Positions 58,661 through 64,000 of a stretch of DNA of 64,000 nt are shown here, in pieces. Under the pieces are notes generated by a model. That model saw nothing but the letters and a program-made list of their open reading frames with translations, did not search any database and had not been told where the DNA came from. The stretch's first letter is position 1, and the number at the start of each line of letters is the position of its first letter. The stretch is taken from NCBI RefSeq assembly GCF_026151205.1, contig NC_087072.1, positions 2,685,375 through 2,749,374 on the forward strand, read 5' to 3'. The DNA is from Bolinopsis microptera. Taxonomy: Eukaryota > Ctenophora > Tentaculata > Lobata > Bolinopsidae. The position numbers and the translations under genes are program-made.

Positions 58661-61600
58661 GTAAAGTTTGCCTAGTTAGGGTTGACGTTCTATTAAGGGC
58701 ATCTCGGCATCTGAGCCATAGTTTAGCTAAACCTTTGGGCGAAAGTCTCAGTGCTTCACCGTCTTTTGTAACATATCTCTCCAAGTAGCCGCTGAGGTTG
58801 TCATTACCGACTGTGCATATTCGGTCTTCATAGTAGTTCTCTTCTCTGAGCCATTTTATAAAGTCACCCATATATTGGTTGGCAGCTTGAATCCTTGTGT
58901 TGAGGTTAGGGTTACCTGGTGTTGGTATTATGAGCGAGTAACATATCTTGCAATTGGTTTCTTCTAAGGCCAATCGAAGGATACTTTTAAAGTTTCTTAT
59001 GAAAGTGGGGAACGTTAGCCCCCTCTTGATGTCATTTATTCCCAAGTGAATAAAGATTATCTCAGGGTTGAAGCTTTTGATTTCGGATATGAGCTTCCGT
59101 TTTTCCACTAAGTCACTAACTGAGCTGTATTGCACTTTTTTAATATCATAACTTCTGGAGAATTTTCGCTGGTCGAAGTCTTCATGGTAAGAATCATGCA
59201 CTAGGAGTACTTTCTTTTTTCTTTGATACTCGTGACTTGACTTTGTGAGTGATGCTTGTTGTGGTTTATGAGTTACTTCGGGAGATGCTTCATGCAAATT
59301 CCCTTCAGCCTCGCCTGGAGGTTGGTCAATTATCGACGCCGTAGGTTCCGCATTAGCCTCTATTATCTCCGAGTACAACGTGGTAGATGATGAGCACTTA
59401 TGAATGGTTTCATCGTGATTTGACTCAACTTCCTTTGATATCGCCTTTTCTTTATCTCTAGTTGACCTTAAGAGTTGTTGCAGACAATTGATGGTATCAT
59501 TTTGATTTGGCTCACAAGTAAAGTCGCTTAGCTGATCCATTATCATCTTTTCTTTATCTTTAACTGACTCTATAAGTTGTTGCAGGCCAAAGGTGATTCT
59601 TTCAATGTCATGAGCAGATGGTTCCTCCATATCGGCTGTTTCATTTGCACCGTTCAGAGAATGAGGGATCATTTCTTCGGTTTGAGTTGCAATCTCGTAC
59701 ACAGTTGTTTCTGTCTGGGCGCAACTATCCGTCGTCGACGGACTTGTAGATAAACTGTTTCTTAGGGTTTCTGTCTGGACGCCGATATCCACTGTAAATG
59801 GACCAGTTTCTTCATGGGTTAAAATTTCATTTGTTACAGTTTCTCGTTGAGAGTCGGCATCCTGTGAGCGGCAGATGGTTGCTGTTTTAAGGGGACTATT
59901 CATTTTTAAATCTCGGCTTTTTTCTGCATCACAGTGACAAGAGCAGAGGACAGGCTTTGGAGAGATGTTAACCAAGGACTCCAACCTATCAACCGTTTGG
60001 GCTATTGAGTTAAATTTATTCAGGGTCTCTTCAGAGCACCGTTGACTATCCGTATTTAGCGCTTTGATACTGATGAATAGGGTCTTATCATTTTCTTCCA
60101 GAAGGTGGAAGCGTTCAGCGATTTCAGTGTTGTTTTTAAGTGGGTTTTGTATTATGGCATCCATCTTCTTCGATAGTGCTGCAACCATACTTTCTTGCTT
60201 TAATAACCGATCATCTAGCTTCAGCATACAATTTTCCAGCGTTTTTAGGGGGCTTTCTACAACGCTTAGTATTGTTGCGTTAATATCATGAGGCTCAGGT
60301 GTTTGCTTAATTATGGTTGTCTTTATTCCCGGGCCAGGTTGTGCACAGACCGGTTCTGTACTAGTATAGTCGTCTTTGTGGTTCTGGCCCAACTTCGTCT
60401 TTCCTTTCTTCCCATGTTTCCCCTTCTTAGCATTTTTGTTTTTGACCGGGCTTTTATTGGCACCGTATAGATCAATGAACAGACCTGTGAGCTTGTTCTT
60501 TCTCTTTTCAGGCGTTCCGGCGATAGATGCACCTCGAGCGCTAAGTTCTTTCACTACTGCATCGTCTGTCAGGTATACGATCAGTTCTTTGATAACTTTC
60601 GGGTGAAGGGCATATCTATCACTTGTAACACTGTTTTGCAACGGAGAGTTACTTGATGCCACATTGCCCAGGTACTCAATGAAATACACTCGGCTCCAGT
60701 CTGCCGTTTTGTTGTAACATTTTATGTTGCACTCTTTTAGCCAACCTTTAACCACGGCCCCGTTCCTTAATCTGACAACTTCTTCGTGGGCGTTGTTTTG
60801 TAAGAATGGGGTCGGAATGGTAATGTTTGTAATCTTACTGTTATTATCATTACTGCCAGGTAAAGAGTCAGATTGCGGAGGGTTACCAACTCCTGCTGTT
60901 TCCTGCTCTGTCTCCTCCGGCAGATTGGTCACCTCTACCTTACCCATCTTAAGTTCGTCATTGACATGTTTCTCATTTGGGGCCACAGCAATCTCAGCAA
61001 CACTTCCCTCTCCTTTATTCGTTTCTGTTTCTGTATTGACTGCGATACCAACATTTGAAGAACGTTCTTGGGCGAGATATCCATCTTCATCATCTCTGTC
61101 GTTGGGTACATTGACATCATTTTCTGAAATAGAGTCAGTTTCAGAGTGATTCATAATTCCAACTTTTTCTGTTCCAGAGTCCTCTGGTTCTTGATCGCAT
61201 GAATCGTACTCACTGTCAGAGTCGGCATGATCAGGAACTGAGAGTTTCTTCTCGTGAAAAGGTTCAGAGTCTGTCTTCTTTTCTTCATCTTCTGTTGTGA
61301 CGTTCTTGCTATTTTCAGCTATCACACACTTTTTGTTGTCTTCCGCCATTGTTTCTTCTTGATGGCATGTGGTCTCCTTCCCCTGATCGTCACTGGCATC
61401 ATGTATTTTTCCATCTTCAACAACTACGCAATTTTGACAAGACCGTGACAAATTGCAGCCTTCATCACTGTTGCATGGAATGATAACTATGTGGTAATCA
61501 GGTATATGCATTTCAAACTTCCTTTCGGGAGCAAAACTTGGTATCATAGTTGCCCGAGTTTTCGAAGATATAGTTAAGAACGACCAGTTTCTCATTTCGA

Positions 61601-63098
61601 CATCATAGACGTTGAGTGATAAGCGGGCAGCACGTTTAGGTAGCAGGTCGAGTCCCCTGCTCCTACCGATATGCAAGATTCCAAGCGGGTAGCAATTATC
61701 ATCATCTAGTTTCATTCGTTTTGCTCTGTTCGACATGCTGGTGATTTTTAGACCGTTAAAGTTCTGATTGCATGATGTTGTGCGGGACATGTGACGGTTT
61801 ATTTGACCGAGCAGATAGAGGAGAGACTTTTGTTCGATCAGGTCACGTGGATGTTCGTCCAGTGAACTGATTCGTGTTACTCGATCAACCTCCTCTCGGC
61901 AGAACGTTATGGTAACTGTCGGGTTTGAGTTGTCAATCTGCATTAGGTCAGTTGACAGAGCTCTTTCCACCGCTTTAGAAATATTGCTCATATTCAAGCG
62001 GAATGGGTTATTCATGTTCAGTAAATCATTTTCCAAATGTATACCGGCACCGTCGGTGCCACAGTCGTGAGTGCCACTTTCCCTTATTCTAGTGCATCCA
62101 ACACCTCCCTGTGAAAAGGAGAGATTATGTGAATCATTTGAGGAAATCGTAGTGGTGGCTGGTTCAGAGTTATGTCTCATCCTCGCGACTGGTGTTTCAT
62201 TGAAAGCCGCGGATCTTTCGAGAGCAATCTTTTCTTTGAGTCTTCGTTTCAAAAGAGCTGTTGGGGTTGGTTTGTGGTACGGATCACGTCTGTATGAGCT
62301 CTCAGATTTGGAGCGTGACCTGCTTTTGAAATTCGTCCTCACTGGGGATGTGTAGTCCAGTTCGACATGTTTCCTCGGGGGTGTTCCTCTACTTTTTGGT
62401 ACTTTCGAGGTCGGTGTCAGGTAAAGGGGGGAGGGTGAAGGACTGCCTGCAGGTTCTGATTTATCATCATCATCATATTCAGTTTCCTGAGAAATATCAG
62501 ATAGATATGAGATGTCTCCGATAGTGTTCCCAACTGAGATGTTCAGGTTAACAGTGGTGTTGACTTGAGTGGCGTTAAACCCACTCACGTTACGTGCGAT
62601 GTCCCATACTCTGGAAATGCCTCTAACGATTGACATATCTCTGATATTAATGAAGTTTACCGAACCTTGATTGATATAGGTAGAATTAACAGGTAGTGGT
62701 AAAGGAGTCCACTGATCTCTTTTATCGTGAAGGTCGTTTGTCAAATCTACTTTTAAACTGTCATCATTTTTATCGATTCCTTCCTTCATTAATTCGGTTG
62801 AAGTAGGGCAAGGGGCTACTGCATCGTTTTCGCACTGCGTTTTCAGCTTCTCCCGTCTAAATCCCTCGTCTTCATCGTCTCCTCCATCACCATTTGATGA
62901 CGAGTTGCTATTGTTAATAGCAGAGCGCGGTCGCAGGGGCCTCCTTCCGGATATAGATGAGTTCCTCCCTGCAGATGTTGATTCTTTCGTTGAGTTGTTG
63001 GCACTGTTCTTGTCTCTTTCCTCATTTTCGATGACAGCAGCAACTAGGGGTAAAAAGAATATTAGTTTAAGCAGTTCAACATTTATTGAGTTTTGCAA
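58626..63098 (-). CDS. LINE ORF1: long disordered N-terminus, SAP-like and SGNH-like domains
   Basis: Open frame of 1490 codons (starting at a TTG; first in-frame ATG is codon 104, at 62789). Regions: Ser/Asn- and acid-rich (1-230), basic RSRSKSESSYRR (about 260-270), long acidic linker, a segment VVKELSARGASIAGTPEKRK that resembles a SAP DNA-binding motif, a Lys-rich stretch, predicted helical pieces, then an SGNH/esterase-like domain (about 1296-1470). In that domain KVLLVHDS carries the nucleophile Ser (about 1303) and FIHLGINDI the Asn (about 1355), but the expected Asp-x-x-His reads DGEALRLSPKG, with Arg1451 where His should be. ORF1 proteins of this kind bind nucleic acid and form RNPs; the esterase-like domain's role is uncertain. 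The length is about three times what I expect for CR1-like ORF1. The last 35 nt overlap ORF2. Confidence 0.9.
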   Translation of the reverse strand: MQNSINVELLKLIFFLPLVAAVIENEERDKNSANNSTKESTSAGRNSSISGRRPLRPRSAINNSNSSSNGDGGDDEDEGFRREKLKTQCENDAVAPCPTSTELMKEGIDKNDDSLKVDLTNDLHDKRDQWTPLPLPVNSTYINQGSVNFINIRDMSIVRGISRVWDIARNVSGFNATQVNTTVNLNISVGNTIGDISYLSDISQETEYDDDDKSEPAGSPSPSPLYLTPTSKVPKSRGTPPRKHVELDYTSPVRTNFKSRSRSKSESSYRRDPYHKPTPTALLKRRLKEKIALERSAAFNETPVARMRHNSEPATTTISSNDSHNLSFSQGGVGCTRIRESGTHDCGTDGAGIHLENDLLNMNNPFRLNMSNISKAVERALSTDLMQIDNSNPTVTITFCREEVDRVTRISSLDEHPRDLIEQKSLLYLLGQINRHMSRTTSCNQNFNGLKITSMSNRAKRMKLDDDNCYPLGILHIGRSRGLDLLPKRAARLSLNVYDVEMRNWSFLTISSKTRATMIPSFAPERKFEMHIPDYHIVIIPCNSDEGCNLSRSCQNCVVVEDGKIHDASDDQGKETTCHQEETMAEDNKKCVIAENSKNVTTEDEEKKTDSEPFHEKKLSVPDHADSDSEYDSCDQEPEDSGTEKVGIMNHSETDSISENDVNVPNDRDDEDGYLAQERSSNVGIAVNTETETNKGEGSVAEIAVAPNEKHVNDELKMGKVEVTNLPEETEQETAGVGNPPQSDSLPGSNDNNSKITNITIPTPFLQNNAHEEVVRLRNGAVVKGWLKECNIKCYNKTADWSRVYFIEYLGNVASSNSPLQNSVTSDRYALHPKVIKELIVYLTDDAVVKELSARGASIAGTPEKRKNKLTGLFIDLYGANKSPVKNKNAKKGKHGKKGKTKLGQNHKDDYTSTEPVCAQPGPGIKTTIIKQTPEPHDINATILSVVESPLKTLENCMLKLDDRLLKQESMVAALSKKMDAIIQNPLKNNTEIAERFHLLEENDKTLFISIKALNTDSQRCSEETLNKFNSIAQTVDRLESLVNISPKPVLCSCHCDAEKSRDLKMNSPLKTATICRSQDADSQRETVTNEILTHEETGPFTVDIGVQTETLRNSLSTSPSTTDSCAQTETTVYEIATQTEEMIPHSLNGANETADMEEPSAHDIERITFGLQQLIESVKDKEKMIMDQLSDFTCEPNQNDTINCLQQLLRSTRDKEKAISKEVESNHDETIHKCSSSTTLYSEIIEANAEPTASIIDQPPGEAEGNLHEASPEVTHKPQQASLTKSSHEYQRKKKVLLVHDSYHEDFDQRKFSRSYDIKKVQYSSVSDLVEKRKLISEIKSFNPEIIFIHLGINDIKRGLTFPTFIRNFKSILRLALEETNCKICYSLIIPTPGNPNLNTRIQAANQYMGDFIKWLREENYYEDRICTVGNDNLSGYLERYVTKDGEALRLSPKGLAKLWLRCRDALNRTSTLTRQTLHEFTRSNDHNE

Positions 63099-63149
63099 GA
63101 TATCCGAAGTGTATGGTGTAGCAACTAATCATCAAACATCATATTACAT

Positions 63150-63215
63150 TAATTGACGATATCAATTCATCTCAGCTCCGGCGCGGCACAGTATGACAGT
63201 AGCGCATCTCGCTAC
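63150..63215 (-). repeat. Inverted copy of the gagatgcgctact repeat beside LINE 5' end
   Basis: Reverse complement reads gcgagatgcgctactgtcat, then gtgccgcgccggagctgaga, then tgaattgatatcgtcaatta, matching the 54.5-kb copies. Together with 54511-54575 it makes an inverted pair around the LINE. Confidence 0.7.
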
Positions 63216-64000
63216 AACATATTACACTTCAAATTTAACGGATGATTCTTATAAAATAATTGATAATTGTTTTTTCATATGACGGATTATACTCCATACT
63301 CGTCTAAATTTTTCCGAAGTAGTGCGGGCGCGCGCCGCTTTTTCGAGGCAAGTGCTACAAAGCTCAAAAACAATTAAATAATTTGATTCACGATGTCAAT
63401 CCTTCGCAGCTCGGTGAGGCACATAGGTGCATTTCGCCGATCTACCGGTTGCGAGAAGCATGATTTGATGCGCTCGCGACCCAGTAGTGCATCGCGCTAC
63501 AATTAAATAATTAGTCTTAAAACACAAGCTACTTGCCAGTGATTTAGTTTTATGGGAACCTACGCACGGTAGAGCACAGCAAGGCCGACCAAGACAAAGC
63601 TACTTGTCTATGTTACTGAAGGAAGTTGGGACAAACTCTAAAGAGGAACTGCGAACCCTGATGCCAGATGCGGGACAGGGATATATGGAGGGGGTTTTCT
63701 GGCGTAGATCGGACTTAGCAGTAGCTCCGACATAGTAGTAGTAGTAGTAGTTAAAACACAAAACACGGGTTTGATTGAAAAACCCACTTTGCACTTTCCG
63801 GTATTCACATTCGGAATCATACTATGGGGGCTGGAACTGAGACTTAATAATAGTATCTAGGGATCCATCGGTCACAGCTGCTGCACCAAGAACTTCTCTG
63901 AATCGACTCCAGGCAAGATAATCATAAGGATCATTACACTAAAATATACATCCCAATCGATGCTAAATAATTCAGAATTCAAGCCCCTAAAATTACCTTT
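63216..64000. other. Repeat-rich flank, no gene seen
   Basis: Contains further GC-rich repeat pieces shared with 54.6 kb (cgtctaaatttttccgaagt at about 63302 versus cgtctaaatttcttcgaagt at 54619, same orientation) and a short (tag)n run at about 63733-63751. No supported exon in the last 500 bp. Confidence 0.5.

Larger units (their letters stand above)
54804..63114 (-). mobile_element. Near-full-length two-ORF LINE (Jockey/CR1-like)
   Basis: On the - strand: ORF1 (63098-58626), ORF2 (58660-55013), a 3' UTR of about 165 bp and a terminal 9-mer repeat. The identical 7-mer ggtgtag at 54797-54803 and 63115-63121 brackets the element and is a candidate target-site duplication. If correct, only about 16 bp precede the open frame of ORF1, whose first in-frame ATG is at 62789, so the element is either slightly 5'-truncated or has an extremely short 5' UTR. 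Both ORFs are free of stops over 8 kb, implying recent activity. Clade assignment rests on APE endonuclease plus RT motifs, an SGNH domain in ORF1 and the repeat tail. Confidence 0.9.

Overview
The window is animal nuclear DNA. It is AT-rich, its genes are split by GT-AG introns, and three gene models can be rebuilt exon by exon with consistent phase. Two are recognisable ciliary or tubulin genes (CFAP58 and a TTLL4-type polyglutamylase), one is a rhodopsin-like GPCR, and one is a small five-exon gene I do not recognise. The mixture of LINEs whose ORF1 ends in an SGNH/esterase-like domain, hAT elements, foldback/MITE elements and a retroelement C-terminal domain of the kind I associate with cnidarian and other invertebrate genomes suggests an invertebrate, perhaps a cnidarian. 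That assignment is inference, not proof.

Layout. 0-7.9 kb is repeat-rich: a 104-bp satellite, hairpin-containing dispersed repeats, two broken LINE 3' ends on the + strand (4.5 and 6.8-7.6 kb) and a broken retroelement C-terminus on the - strand (5.4-6.3 kb). 7.9-13.0 kb (+) is a complete 14-exon CFAP58 gene. 14.0-17.4 kb (-) is an eight-exon class-A-like GPCR, convergent with CFAP58, with a probable 1-nt frame break before TM6. 17.4-23 kb has little. 23.1-27.2 kb is a roughly 2-kb tandem segmental duplication; each unit holds a long (CT)n array and a - strand terminal-type exon, frameshifted in one copy. 31.6-46.7 kb (-) is a TTLL4-like gene (13 linked exons plus a possible C-terminal exon), whose introns carry a composite hAT element with internal satellites, a foldback element, tandem arrays abutting splice sites and a fourfold reiterated splice donor. 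A second hAT-type and a MITE lie just downstream of the catalytic exons. 49.2-51.2 kb (-) is the unknown 244-aa gene. 51.4-52.3 kb holds a foldback element with 9-bp target-site duplication and a tRNA-derived SINE. 54.8-63.1 kb (-) is a nearly full-length LINE with two long open ORFs.

How the parts relate. CFAP58 (axoneme coiled coil) and TTLL4 (tubulin polyglutamylation) both serve cilia, but they are separate genes and no co-regulation can be read from the sequence. The strongest candidates for something new are in the LINE: an unusually long ORF1 with an SGNH domain whose catalytic His position is Arg, ORF1/ORF2 overlap, a WADD RT motif and 9-mer terminal repeats. The repeat-built splice signals in TTLL4 also deserve attention. 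No CRISPR array, operon or other prokaryotic feature is present.
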